The translations under genes and the position numbers were made by a program. Below the pieces are notes generated by a model. The model had not been told where the DNA came from and did no database searches. It worked only from the letters and a program-made list of their open reading frames with translations. Below, one piece after another: positions 1 through 8,832 of a stretch of DNA of 28,098 nt (its first letter is position 1; the number at the start of each line of letters is the position of its first letter). The DNA is from UBA4717 sp045580165. GTDB lineage: Bacteria; Bacillota; Clostridia; Oscillospirales; CAG-272. Location: the NCBI GenBank assembly GCA_045580165.1, contig JAZNNG010000049.1:1-28098 (forward strand), read 5' to 3'.

Positions 1-228
1 CGGCTTGCCGTTATCACCTTCCACTCGCTCGAGGACAGGCTTGTCAAAAGCATTTTCGGTGACATGGCTAACCCCTGCACCTGCCCCAAGAATTTCCCCG
101 TGTGCGTGTGTGGAAAGCGCCCCACGGTGAAGCTTATCACCCGCAAGCCCATTTTGCCGGGCGAAAACGAACTCAGTGAAAACTCAAGATCAAGAAGCGC
201 AAAATTAAGAATTGCAGAAAAGCTGTAG
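1..228 (+). CDS. rsmH: 16S rRNA (cytosine-1402-N4)-methyltransferase RsmH, 3' end only
   Basis: Frame 1 is open from the first base to a TAG at 226-228 and gives the last 75 residues of RsmH (MraW). The segment contains the family's C-terminal signature: FHSLEDRLVK, then a short cysteine-rich stretch (CTCPKNFPVCVCGKRP), then KLITRKPILP and a Ser/Arg-rich end (NSRSRSAKLRIAEK). RsmH methylates N4 of C1402 in 16S rRNA using S-adenosylmethionine. In most bacteria it is the second gene of the dcw cluster, after mraZ. Here it is followed 17 bases later by ftsL, which is the usual order. The N-terminal methyltransferase domain lies outside the window. Confidence 0.95.
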   Translation, partial: RLAVITFHSLEDRLVKSIFGDMANPCTCPKNFPVCVCGKRPTVKLITRKPILPGENELSENSRSRSAKLRIAEKL

Positions 229-245
229 GAAGAGAGGACAAGCAG

Positions 246-872
246 ATGACAACTTATGATTCTTACAAAAAGAAGCAGGCTGAAAAGGCATCTGCCGCCA
301 ACCGTCGCAAAAATAATATAAAGGCTTCGAGCGCTGCCGCTGCAGGCGCGGACAAGGTCCGCACTTCAAGCGGTGTTTCCGCGTCCCTTAAGCCGAGTGA
401 CGGCTCAAAGACAAGAAGCGTAAGTGTCAGACGCGACCGTTCCCACAGTAAGTCTGAAATGATCAAGACCTCGCGTATTCCCGCGATACTCGGTCTTGCT
501 CAGAAAAGAAAATTCGAGACCTACAAGGTTCAGGCAGTAAACAAGTATCCCTTTGCCATAGCTATGCTTGCTATAGTTGCCGTAACCTGTATGTTCATGA
601 TGCTCGTGCTCAACGCGGTAAGCATCAGCGATATGAAGACAAAGACAACACAGATGAGCAGTCAGCTGGAGGCTCTTATAGAACGCCGCGACGAGCTCTC
701 TCTTGAGCTTGAAAAGCGCGACGACCTCAGATACATAGAAGAAATTGCTAAAAATCAATACGGAATGATAAAGAAGGATTACGTTACAAAGTACTACGTG
801 AGCCTTGACAACCACGATAAGATAGAGCTTATCGCGAACTCCGACTCATCTGCAAGCGATACGGTAGATTGA
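246..872 (+). CDS. ftsL: FtsL/DivIC-like septum formation protein with long cytoplasmic tail
   Basis: This 208-residue protein has one membrane segment at about residues 101-124, followed by a predicted coiled coil (about 130-160) and the DivIC/FtsL-like motif YIEEIAKNQYGMIKK. That is the topology of the bitopic divisome proteins that pair with FtsB/DivIC and FtsQ/DivIB and help activate FtsW-FtsI. Its place between rsmH and ftsI is the standard ftsL position. An AGGAC stretch precedes the ATG. The cytoplasmic tail is about 100 residues, rich in Lys, Arg, Ser and Ala and probably disordered. Most FtsL proteins have only 20-50 residues there. Family assignment rests on topology and context, because sequence conservation in this family is low. 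Confidence 0.85.
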   Translation: MTTYDSYKKKQAEKASAANRRKNNIKASSAAAAGADKVRTSSGVSASLKPSDGSKTRSVSVRRDRSHSKSEMIKTSRIPAILGLAQKRKFETYKVQAVNKYPFAIAMLAIVAVTCMFMMLVLNAVSISDMKTKTTQMSSQLEALIERRDELSLELEKRDDLRYIEEIAKNQYGMIKKDYVTKYYVSLDNHDKIELIANSDSSASDTVD

Positions 873-941
873 GCGTGTGTTTTGACGTCATTCGTGAATA
901 TATACGTTCAGACGCAAATAGATATAAAATAGCAGAGCTAT

Positions 942-973
942 GAGGGTAAGGAGACAGGCGTCTCTTTACTCTC
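942..973 (+). other. 14-bp stem-loop in the ftsL-ftsI gap
   Basis: The 167-base gap between ftsL and ftsI contains arms 942-955 and 960-973, which pair over 14 positions (two of them G-U) around a 4-base AGGC loop. A T7 run follows only about 18 bases later, at 991-997, so this is not a textbook terminator. It could be a transcript-processing or attenuation element in an otherwise tightly packed operon. No convincing -35/-10 pair was found in the gap. Confidence 0.5.
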
Positions 974-1039
974 GCTTGCTTTAATCGGGATTTTTTTACA
1001 TATTTTTACATATAACTACCATATAGGAGATAAGCCAAA

Positions 1040-3292
1040 ATGGCATACAGTAAGCAACAAAGAACACTCAGCACGCGCGCGTGGGTAATAGTCATAGTGC
1101 TTCTCATCGGATTTGCTATCCTTGCAATAAGACTTTTTAATATACAGATAACAAATTACGAAAAATATCAGTCCGAGGTCATTAACCAGATGACCAGCGA
1201 AACGGTGGTCCGCGCAAACAGAGGCAAGATATACGACACCAATATGAACCTTCTCGTTACAAACACTCCCGTTTGGCGAATCTTTGTTGACCCCAAGAAG
1301 ATCGAGACCTACGAGGACAAGGCGCTTATAGCAAACGGTCTCTCGGAAATACTCGGCGTCGAATACAATACGGTGCTTGAAAAAATAAACAAATATCCGA
1401 ATCTCCGCGACGTTACGATAAAGAGGAACGTCGAGAAGGAGGATGCCGACAGAGTGCGCGAATTCGTTAATCAGAACGAGCTTTCTAATATGGTGCACCT
1501 CGCTATCGGCAGTATGCGCTACTATTGCTACGGCGGACTCGCCTCTCACGTGCTCGGCTTCACGAATATTGACGGCGTGGGTCAGTACGGTCTTGAGCGC
1601 ACCTATAACGACTACCTCACAGGCATCGACGGCAAGCTTATGACCGCGCACGACGCGCTCGGCAACGACATGCCCTACAAGTACGAGACCTACATAAGCG
1701 CCTCAAACGGAACTAACATAGTTACCACCATCGATATGCGTATTCAGTTCGAGCTTGAGCGTCAGCTTGAGGCGGCGTACGAAAACGCAGGCGCAAGAAA
1801 CGGCGTTACGGGTATAGTTATGGACGTAAACACGGGCGCCGTGCTCGCTATGGCCACATACCCCGACTTTGACTGTAACAGTCCCGGAACACTCCATCCC
1901 GACCTTCTCGAAAAGCTTGAAAGCTATAATTTATCCGAGGATTCTCCCGAATACAGCGATATGCTTGCAGAGCTGCGCGGAGGTATGTGGAGAAACAAGG
2001 CGGTAAACGATCTTTACGAGCCGGGCTCCACCTTCAAGGTCATCACCTCCGCCATAGCGCTCGAGGAAAAGGTGGTAAAGCTTACCGATACCTTCTACTG
2101 CCCCGGCAGCTACAAGGTAAACGGCTACTCCTCCCCCATTCACTGCCACAAGCGCACGGGTCACGGACTCGTTTCCTTCGTCGAGGGACTTCAGCAGTCC
2201 TGCAACCCCACGCTTATGATGCTTGCCGAAAGAATAGGCAAGGAAACCTTCTATAAATATTTTGAAGCATTCGGTTACCGAGACAAAACAGGCATCGATC
2301 TTCCTGCAGAGGCACTCGGTATTACCCACGAAAAAAGCGACTTCAATCAGGTAGAGCTTGCGGTATACTCCTTCGGTCAGACCTTCAAGACCACACCGAT
2401 TCAGCAGATAACCGCCATCAGCACCATTGCAAACGGCGGCTACCTCGTTACTCCTCATCTGCTCAAGCTGCTCGTGGATGATGACGGTAACGTCCTCTAT
2501 TCCTACGATGACAGCGCAAAAAGACAGATAGTAAGCACAGAAACAACAGAGACTCTCACAAAGGTGCTTGCGGACGGCGTTGCAGGTAACGGCGGCGCTA
2601 AAAACGCGTACGTCAAAGGTTACTCGGTAGCGGCAAAGACGGGAACGAGTGAAAAGCGAGACAAGGCAGACGAAAACGGTGAGTTTTCACTTCGTGTCGG
2701 CTCCTGCGTTGCTTACGCTCCTGCGGATGACCCCGCTATCGCGGCGATCATAGTCGTTGACGAGCCCTCTATCGCAAACGTGTACGGTAGCGTTGTTGCG
2801 GCTCCCTATATATCAAATCTTCTCGCAGAGGTTCTTCCCTATCTCGGAATTGAGCCCAATTATACCGAGGCGGAGCTTGCGTCAATGGAAATAGTCATAG
2901 GCGACTACACGGGCAAGTTTGCCAAGGACGCGGCGACCGAGCTTAACAAGAAGGGTATCGCCTGCGAGATCATAGGCGACGGCACGGTCGTCACCACACA
3001 GATGCCCAAGAACGGAAGTATGCTCTCAAGTGAAAACGGACGCGTGCTTCTCTACACGGGCGATTACACCCCCTCTGCAAACGTAACTGTTCCGAATCTT
3101 ATCGGCAGAACTGCGGCCTCGGCCAACAAGCTTATCGTAAATTCGGGACTTAACGTAAACATTACAGGTGCTCAGAACTACAACACGGGCGCAGGCGCTG
3201 TGGTAATCACGCAATCACCCGAGCCGGGAACCGTGGTAAGTCGCGGAACCGTTGTTGAGATCGACGTTCGACACATGGATGGAACCGACTGA
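1040..3292 (+). CDS. ftsI: Division transpeptidase FtsI/SpoVD (class B PBP) with two C-terminal PASTA domains
   Basis: The 750-residue class B penicillin-binding protein cross-links septal peptidoglycan. A membrane anchor lies at about residues 13-33, then the PBP dimerisation (pedestal) domain, then the transpeptidase domain with all three active-site motifs: Ser330-T-F-Lys333, Ser387-C-Asn389 and Lys533-T-G-T-S. Two PASTA domains follow, at about 617-675 (divergent) and 680-745 (typical). The start is set by a GGAG at 1025-1028 before the ATG. Clostridial dcw clusters often carry a PASTA-bearing paralogue annotated SpoVD, which makes spore cortex, and vegetative FtsI/PBP2B has the same layout. 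Sequence alone does not separate them. As the only class B PBP in this cluster it is likely the vegetative divisome enzyme working with FtsW. Confidence 0.93.
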   Translation: MAYSKQQRTLSTRAWVIVIVLLIGFAILAIRLFNIQITNYEKYQSEVINQMTSETVVRANRGKIYDTNMNLLVTNTPVWRIFVDPKKIETYEDKALIANGLSEILGVEYNTVLEKINKYPNLRDVTIKRNVEKEDADRVREFVNQNELSNMVHLAIGSMRYYCYGGLASHVLGFTNIDGVGQYGLERTYNDYLTGIDGKLMTAHDALGNDMPYKYETYISASNGTNIVTTIDMRIQFELERQLEAAYENAGARNGVTGIVMDVNTGAVLAMATYPDFDCNSPGTLHPDLLEKLESYNLSEDSPEYSDMLAELRGGMWRNKAVNDLYEPGSTFKVITSAIALEEKVVKLTDTFYCPGSYKVNGYSSPIHCHKRTGHGLVSFVEGLQQSCNPTLMMLAERIGKETFYKYFEAFGYRDKTGIDLPAEALGITHEKSDFNQVELAVYSFGQTFKTTPIQQITAISTIANGGYLVTPHLLKLLVDDDGNVLYSYDDSAKRQIVSTETTETLTKVLADGVAGNGGAKNAYVKGYSVAAKTGTSEKRDKADENGEFSLRVGSCVAYAPADDPAIAAIIVVDEPSIANVYGSVVAAPYISNLLAEVLPYLGIEPNYTEAELASMEIVIGDYTGKFAKDAATELNKKGIACEIIGDGTVVTTQMPKNGSMLSSENGRVLLYTGDYTPSANVTVPNLIGRTAASANKLIVNSGLNVNITGAQNYNTGAGAVVITQSPEPGTVVSRGTVVEIDVRHMDGTD

Positions 3293-3363
3293 TCTTTCGG
3301 ATAAAAAACGTGATACAATAAAATAAGGAAATCTTCACATCAAGGACGGGCAAAGAATTTTTC

Positions 3364-3404
3364 GCTGTCCGCACTTTGACTCCCCTGCCGCAGGAACGGA
3401 CAGC
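3364..3404 (+). other. Structured leader upstream of murE
   Basis: GCTGTCCG at 3364-3371 is perfectly complementary to CGGACAGC at 3397-3404. The 25-base loop itself contains CCTG-ccg-CAGG. The structure ends 26 bases before the murE ATG, in a 137-base gap between ftsI and murE. It is not followed by a T-tract, so it is not a terminator. A translational or processing role is possible but unproven. Confidence 0.4.
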
Positions 3405-3429
3405 TCTCGGCGGCAGAATGGAGATGGAT

Positions 3430-4899
3430 ATGAGGCTTTCCGACGTTTTAAAGGACGTAAAAATTCTAAGGACGAATATAACGGGCTTTGATTTTTGCAT
3501 TTCAAAAATATCGTCCGATACGGACAGTATCTCTTACGGAGACGTGTTCGTGTGCAGACGGGGCTTTAAGCTCGACGGTCACGATTTTATCAAAGAGGCG
3601 TACTCGCGCGGAGCAAGAAGCTTCGTGGTTGAAAGGCTCACACCCGAGCTTCTTGAAAACGACACCTACCGATATATACAGGTAGATGACACAAGCCTTT
3701 CAGAGGCGCTGATGCAGAACGCGTACTTCGGATATCCGTGTGAAGGAATGCGGCTTGTTGGCATCACGGGAACTAACGGAAAAACCTCCGTGTCATATAT
3801 GTTAAAGCATATCTTAGACACTCTCGGATACTCTACGGGACTTATTGGCACGGTGAAATCCATGGTCGGCGATACCGACCTCGGTGCCGAGCACGGTACT
3901 ATGACCACCCCGTCACCCAACGCGCTCTACTCCACTCTCGCAAAAATGAGAGAGCTTGGCGCAGACACGGTTATTATGGAAACCTCCTCGCACGCGCTTG
4001 ACCAGAAGCGCGTTGACGCCTTGGATTTTGAGCTTGGTATATTCACGAATCTCACCGAGGATCACCTCGACTATCATAAGACAATAACGGGCTACAAAAA
4101 AGCCAAGCGACACCTGTTCGATCTTTGCAGGCGAGCGCTTATAAACTCAGACTCGGATTTCGGACGCGAGCTCGCAGACACGCTTGACGGAGAGATATTC
4201 ACCTACGGAAGAAACAAAAGCGCGTCGTTTTTTGCGGATAATGCATATTTTGAAAGCGAATGCACCTTGTACGAGGCGCAGATAAAGGGTAAACGGATAT
4301 CGGTTGAATGTCCGGTTACGGGAGAGTTTTCTCTTTACAACTCCCTCGCCGCGCTCTCAGCCGCCGTTATTCTCGGCGCAGATCCCCACGCTGCGGCAAG
4401 GACTCTGTCAAGCCTTGGGCAAATTCCCGGGCGGCTTGAAAAATACAGTCTAAAAAGCGGGGCAAGCCTATATATCGATTACGCGCACACACCCGACGCT
4501 ATGAAAAACGTGCTTGAAGCGCTCTCCGGTATCCCACACGGGAAGATCATCACTGTGTTCGGCTGCGGTGGAGACAGAGAAAAGCAAAAGCGGCCGATAA
4601 TGGGACGTATAGCTACGTGTATGAGTGACTTGACCGTTATTACAGGCGACAATTCAAGAAGCGAAAAGACCTCTGACATCATAGCCGATATAGTAAGCGG
4701 TGTCGGATATAAAAGTAACTTCCTCGTAATTGAGGACAGAAAAGAAGCCATACTGAAGGCGATCTCGCTCGCAGAAGGAAACGATATTATACTTCTCGCG
4801 GGAAAGGGACACGAAAACTACGAAATAATCGGCAACAGCAAAAGATATTTTTCCGAAAAGGACATTATAAGCGAATTTACAAAATCTCCGCTTAGCTAA
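3430..4899 (+). CDS. murE: UDP-N-acetylmuramoyl-tripeptide synthetase MurE (probably meso-diaminopimelate-adding)
   Basis: The 489-residue Mur ligase adds the third stem-peptide residue to UDP-MurNAc-L-Ala-D-Glu in the cytoplasm. An N-terminal UDP-binding domain starts MRLSDVLKDV. The ATP-binding P-loop is GITGTNGKTS with Lys118, and the Mur central and C-terminal domains follow. The substrate loop reads DNSR (residues 407-410). In diaminopimelate enzymes it is DNPR and in lysine enzymes usually DNPA. The arginine that contacts diaminopimelate is kept, so a diaminopimelate wall is likely, but the proline is replaced. I chose the ATG at 3430 because GGAG at 3420-3423 is spaced 6 bases from it. 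In-frame ATGs at 3418 and 3424 and a TTG at 3376 lack such a site. Confidence 0.95.
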   Translation: MRLSDVLKDVKILRTNITGFDFCISKISSDTDSISYGDVFVCRRGFKLDGHDFIKEAYSRGARSFVVERLTPELLENDTYRYIQVDDTSLSEALMQNAYFGYPCEGMRLVGITGTNGKTSVSYMLKHILDTLGYSTGLIGTVKSMVGDTDLGAEHGTMTTPSPNALYSTLAKMRELGADTVIMETSSHALDQKRVDALDFELGIFTNLTEDHLDYHKTITGYKKAKRHLFDLCRRALINSDSDFGRELADTLDGEIFTYGRNKSASFFADNAYFESECTLYEAQIKGKRISVECPVTGEFSLYNSLAALSAAVILGADPHAAARTLSSLGQIPGRLEKYSLKSGASLYIDYAHTPDAMKNVLEALSGIPHGKIITVFGCGGDREKQKRPIMGRIATCMSDLTVITGDNSRSEKTSDIIADIVSGVGYKSNFLVIEDRKEAILKAISLAEGNDIILLAGKGHENYEIIGNSKRYFSEKDIISEFTKSPLS

Positions 4900-4936
4900 G
4901 CGGATAACAAGCTTGTACGTTGAAAGGGCGGTCTGT

Positions 4937-6382
4937 ATGAACAAAATTTTTCTTGATTTCTGCGACTATTCGGTTGAGGAGATAGCAGAAATAACGGGTG
5001 GAAGCGTTATACCCGAAAACACCGACAGGATAAATTCCGTGTCCACCGACTCGAGAGACGTCGGATGCGGCACTCTTTTCGTCGCCATTAAGGGCGAACG
5101 CTTTGACGGTCACGATTTTATAGCAGACGTCTTTAAGGCAGGCGCCTGTGCCGCACTCTGCGAAAGAGTTCCCGACGGTGCGCGTGAGCTTGGCGGAAGC
5201 CTCATCGTTGTGAGCGATACCGTGGCGGCGCTCGGCAGACTTGCAAAGCACTACAAGGAAAAGATCTCTCCCAGGACAGTGGCAGTCACGGGAAGCGTGG
5301 GCAAGACCACCACCAAGGAGTTCATATACGCCGTTTTAAGTGAAAAGGAAAAAACTCACAAAACAGAGGGCAACTTCAATAATGAGATAGGTCTTCCTCT
5401 TACGATATTCTCTATGAGCCGCGATACAAGATCGGCGGTGCTTGAGCTCGGAATGAGCTTCAAGGGCGAGATATCAAGGCTATCAAGCATCGCCCGTCCC
5501 GACGTTGCGGTAATTACCAACATCGGAAACTCACACATCGAAAACCTCGGCAGCAGAGAAAATATATGTGCCGCAAAGCTTGAAATTTTAGACGGACTTG
5601 AGCCTGACGGCTACGTTATTTTAAACGCCGACGAGCCCCTGCTGTTTGCTCAAAAGGGCAGACTTCGCGCAAAGCTTCTGTTCGTATCAATGCAGAATCC
5701 CGCCGCGGATTTCCGTGCGCTCAACGTCAGAAGCTACGACGACTACACGATATACGACCTCGTGCTTCCCGGCAGAGTAGTCACCAACATCCAGATACCC
5801 ACAATCGGCGCGCACACGGTTTACGATTCTGCCTGCGCATTCGTCGTAGGTCTGCTCTCCTCTATGACGGACGACGAGATAAAGCGCGGTCTTATGAAGT
5901 TCAAAAACACGGGAATGCGTCAGAACATATACTCCTTCGGCGGCATAACGGTAGTTGAGGACTGCTACAACGCAGGTCCCGAATCAATGAAGGCGAGTCT
6001 TGACGTGCTTACCAAGCTCTGCGAGAAATCGGGAGCAAGATCCATTGCCGTTCTCGGTGAAATGAAGGAGCTTGGCGAATACAGCAAGCAGCTTCATACC
6101 GACGTCGGAAAAACGGTTGCCGCAAAGGGTATAAGCAGACTTTGCACCTTCGGCAAGGACGCGGAAAGCATAGCCCTCGGCGCTATCAACCACGGATACT
6201 CACACGACAGAATAAGCATCAATTCAGACACCGAAGCACCCGACGCTACCGCCCTCGCAATACGAGCGTTTATATCCGAGGGTGACGTAGTGCTCTTCAA
6301 GGCAAGCCGCGCCGTAAGACTCGAAAGAGTTATCGAGGCGCTCAAGAAGCTTCTTGAGGAAAAGCCGCTTGGCGCAAACTGA
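4937..6382 (+). CDS. murF: UDP-N-acetylmuramoyl-tripeptide--D-alanyl-D-alanine ligase MurF
   Basis: The 481-residue ligase joins D-Ala-D-Ala to UDP-MurNAc-tripeptide, the last cytoplasmic step of the nucleotide precursor. The Mur N-terminal domain contains STDSRDVGCGTLFVAIKGE, the P-loop is TGSVGKTTTKE (Lys123), and the C-terminal domain contains VVEDCYNAGPESMKASL, which is highly characteristic of MurF. The ATG at 4937 has GAAAGG nine bases upstream. An upstream in-frame TTG at 4913 has no such site. The gene follows murE after 37 bases. In many dcw clusters murF is followed by mraY, as here. Confidence 0.96.
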   Translation: MNKIFLDFCDYSVEEIAEITGGSVIPENTDRINSVSTDSRDVGCGTLFVAIKGERFDGHDFIADVFKAGACAALCERVPDGARELGGSLIVVSDTVAALGRLAKHYKEKISPRTVAVTGSVGKTTTKEFIYAVLSEKEKTHKTEGNFNNEIGLPLTIFSMSRDTRSAVLELGMSFKGEISRLSSIARPDVAVITNIGNSHIENLGSRENICAAKLEILDGLEPDGYVILNADEPLLFAQKGRLRAKLLFVSMQNPAADFRALNVRSYDDYTIYDLVLPGRVVTNIQIPTIGAHTVYDSACAFVVGLLSSMTDDEIKRGLMKFKNTGMRQNIYSFGGITVVEDCYNAGPESMKASLDVLTKLCEKSGARSIAVLGEMKELGEYSKQLHTDVGKTVAAKGISRLCTFGKDAESIALGAINHGYSHDRISINSDTEAPDATALAIRAFISEGDVVLFKASRAVRLERVIEALKKLLEEKPLGAN

Positions 6383-6411
6383 TCTTATACTGTCGAAAGG
6401 ACTAATTCAAT

Positions 6412-7419
6412 ATGACAAGCTCGGTATATATAATTTTTACAGCCGTTTTGGTGTGCACATTCGTGCTCTCGGCTCTCTTTACCCGTCTTATAATCCCCAA
6501 GCTCAAAAGTCTTAAGCTCGGGCAGACCATACTCGACATAGGCCCGAGATGGCATAAGAGTAAGGAGGGTACTCCCACAATGGGAGGTCTTGCCTTTATT
6601 TCGGCCACCCTTCTCACCTCTGCGGCGCTTGCCGTACCATACCTCAGCTTAAAGCTCGGCGCTCTGCCTATAAAGTTGACCATAACTCTTATCTTTGCCG
6701 CGCTTAACGGCGCCGTCGGTATCGTCGACGATATGACAAAGTTCAAAAACCACCGCAACGAAGGCCTTACGGCAGGACAGAAATATCTGCTCCAGCTCGT
6801 GCTTTCGGGTGCGTATCTGTACGCTATGACGGTATTCGCAGGTCTTGACACCGTGCTCCGTATTCCCTTTACGTCCTTCGGAATCGACCTCGGTCCCGCG
6901 TACTACGTTATCGCCCTTCTTATTCTGACGGGCATAATCAACAGCGTCAACCTCACCGACGGTATCGACGGTCTTGCCTCAAGCGTGACCATGGTGGTCG
7001 GTGCAGCCGTTTCGGTGCTCGGCTTTATCTCGGGCAGTACCGACGCTTCAATTCTCGGCGCCTGCACGATAGGCGCGTGTCTCGGATTTCTTACCTATAA
7101 TTTTTATCCGGCAAAAATATTTATGGGCGACACAGGCTCGCTTTTCCTCGGCGCTATGGTGTCGGGCGCGGCGTTCGTGCTTGATAATCCCGTCATCATT
7201 CTCGTGCTCGGCGTAATTTACGTTGCCGAGTCCCTCTCGGTCATTATTCAGGTCGCATCCTTCAAGCTTACGGGAAAAAGAGTCTTCAAAATGAGCCCTA
7301 TTCACCACCACTTTGAAAAATGCGGTTGGAGTGAAGTTAAGATAGTTTCGGTTTTCTCTGTTGTAACCCTTGTTTTTTCGGCAATAGCCGTCATCCTCAC
7401 CTATCTTACCACCGTTTGA
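6412..7419 (+). CDS. mraY: Phospho-N-acetylmuramoyl-pentapeptide transferase MraY
   Basis: The 335-residue polytopic membrane enzyme transfers phospho-MurNAc-pentapeptide to undecaprenyl phosphate, making lipid I. Family motifs are present in order: TMGGLAF near the N-terminus, the Mg-binding GIVDDMTKF, NLTDGIDGLASS, FMGDTGSLFLGA, and the HHHFEKCGWSE loop near the C-terminus. About ten membrane segments are visible. AAAGGA precedes the ATG by about nine bases. The gene starts 29 bases after murF. In the classical cluster murD would come next, but ftsW follows directly. Confidence 0.97.
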   Translation: MTSSVYIIFTAVLVCTFVLSALFTRLIIPKLKSLKLGQTILDIGPRWHKSKEGTPTMGGLAFISATLLTSAALAVPYLSLKLGALPIKLTITLIFAALNGAVGIVDDMTKFKNHRNEGLTAGQKYLLQLVLSGAYLYAMTVFAGLDTVLRIPFTSFGIDLGPAYYVIALLILTGIINSVNLTDGIDGLASSVTMVVGAAVSVLGFISGSTDASILGACTIGACLGFLTYNFYPAKIFMGDTGSLFLGAMVSGAAFVLDNPVIILVLGVIYVAESLSVIIQVASFKLTGKRVFKMSPIHHHFEKCGWSEVKIVSVFSVVTLVFSAIAVILTYLTTV

Positions 7420-7452
7420 CCGCAAAAGCCTTTGCTGCAACGGAGATATTAA

Positions 7453-8802
7453 ATGAACAACAAACAAGATAACAAAAAAGTAAATACCGCCGCTACTCTC
7501 CCGAAGGAAGAAAGAGTAGCAAAGGAATACCGCAGAAGACCTCCGAAGATCGAGGAGTCTGAAAAGCCCAAGACGCCGAGTGTTTCAAAAAACTCTGCCG
7601 TAAAGGACTCGGGTAAGCGCCGCAGCATCAGACGTGCCCAGGAGGGCGCTCTCGTCCAGAACGATGAGCTTCAGAATCTCGTTCGTTACAAGGGCTCTTA
7701 CGACAAGGTCTTTCTCGGTCTCATCCTCATTCTTATATGCTTCGGCTCGGTAATGGTATTCAGCGCAAGCTATGCGTACTCTATGGTACAGGACCCCGGC
7801 AACGGCTTTATTTACGTCAAAAAGCAGATAGGCTTCGTTTTGCTCGGACTTATAGCTATGTTTTTGGTGTCAAGAATGGATACGGAGTTCATCAGACGTA
7901 TGTCACCGTGGGCGTATTGGGGATCGATGGTCTTACTCGCGCTCGTGTTCTTTATCGGCTCGGTAGGCGGCGGTGCAAAAAGATGGCTTGATCTTGGGCT
8001 ATTCTCCGTCCAACCCTCCGAGATCGCAAAAACCACTCTCGTTTTAATGCTCGCGCTATATATGAACGACCACTCGAGTGAGATATACGACCACCCGGAT
8101 CCAAAAGAGCGTATAAAATACGGTATATTCAAGCCGTTCGTCTACATAGCTCTCGCCTGCGGTCTGGTCATTATCGAAAAGCATCTTTCGGGAACCATAA
8201 TTCTGTTCCTCATAGGTATTATCGTAATATGGGCGGGCGGAGCAAGCACGAAATTCTTAGCTGCCGCAGGCGGAATCGGTGTGACAATACTCGGAACCGT
8301 CGCCGTTCTCGTTCCTTACACGAGAAGACGTCTTGAAATATGGATGGACCCCGAAAAAGACCTCACGGGAAGCGGCTGGCAGACCATTCAGGGCCTCCGT
8401 GCTATCGGCTCGGGCGGTCTGTTCGGTCTCGGACCTGCAAACAGCCGTCAGAAGCACATGTACGTTTCCCAGCCTCAGAACGACTTTATTTACAGTATTC
8501 TTTGCGAGGAGCTCGGCTACATCGGCGCGATCGCGGTGATTCTCCTTTTCGTAGCGCTGGTCATAAGAGGCTACAAGATAGCCTCCAAGGCTCCCGACCC
8601 CTTCTGCTCACTCGTTGTCACGGGTATCGTCAGCAAGGTTGCGCTTCAGGCGTTTCTCAACATCGCCGTTGTTACAAACACGCTCCCTAACACGGGAATA
8701 TCCCTTCCCTTCTTCAGCTACGGAGGCTCGTCAACCATCGTGCTTCTTGCTGAAATGGGCATAGTTTTATCAATTTCACGCTATTCAAGACAGGAGAAAT
8801 AG
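7453..8802 (+). CDS. ftsW: SEDS peptidoglycan glycosyltransferase FtsW
   Basis: This 449-residue SEDS-family protein polymerises lipid II at the septum together with the class B PBP. About ten membrane segments start near residue 86. The conserved extracellular loop contains QNDFIYSILCEELG, in which Asp344 aligns with the catalytic aspartate of the family, and the C-terminus has the FSYGGSS signature. The family also includes RodA and SpoVE, and position between mraY and murG points to FtsW. The N-terminal cytoplasmic tail of about 85 residues, rich in Lys, Arg and Pro, is much longer than the usual 10-25 residues. The tail looks real because the ATG is preceded by GGAG and the frame is continuous. 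Confidence 0.93.
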   Translation: MNNKQDNKKVNTAATLPKEERVAKEYRRRPPKIEESEKPKTPSVSKNSAVKDSGKRRSIRRAQEGALVQNDELQNLVRYKGSYDKVFLGLILILICFGSVMVFSASYAYSMVQDPGNGFIYVKKQIGFVLLGLIAMFLVSRMDTEFIRRMSPWAYWGSMVLLALVFFIGSVGGGAKRWLDLGLFSVQPSEIAKTTLVLMLALYMNDHSSEIYDHPDPKERIKYGIFKPFVYIALACGLVIIEKHLSGTIILFLIGIIVIWAGGASTKFLAAAGGIGVTILGTVAVLVPYTRRRLEIWMDPEKDLTGSGWQTIQGLRAIGSGGLFGLGPANSRQKHMYVSQPQNDFIYSILCEELGYIGAIAVILLFVALVIRGYKIASKAPDPFCSLVVTGIVSKVALQAFLNIAVVTNTLPNTGISLPFFSYGGSSTIVLLAEMGIVLSISRYSRQEK

Positions 8803-8832
8803 CATTTCACAAATTCTGAAAGGTTAGGCTTT

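Noticed and set aside
4888..4903. 16-base palindrome at the murE stop codon as a terminator
   Set aside because: CCGCTTAG-CTAAGCGG is a perfect palindrome but has no T-tract and murF follows 33 bases later in the same operon.
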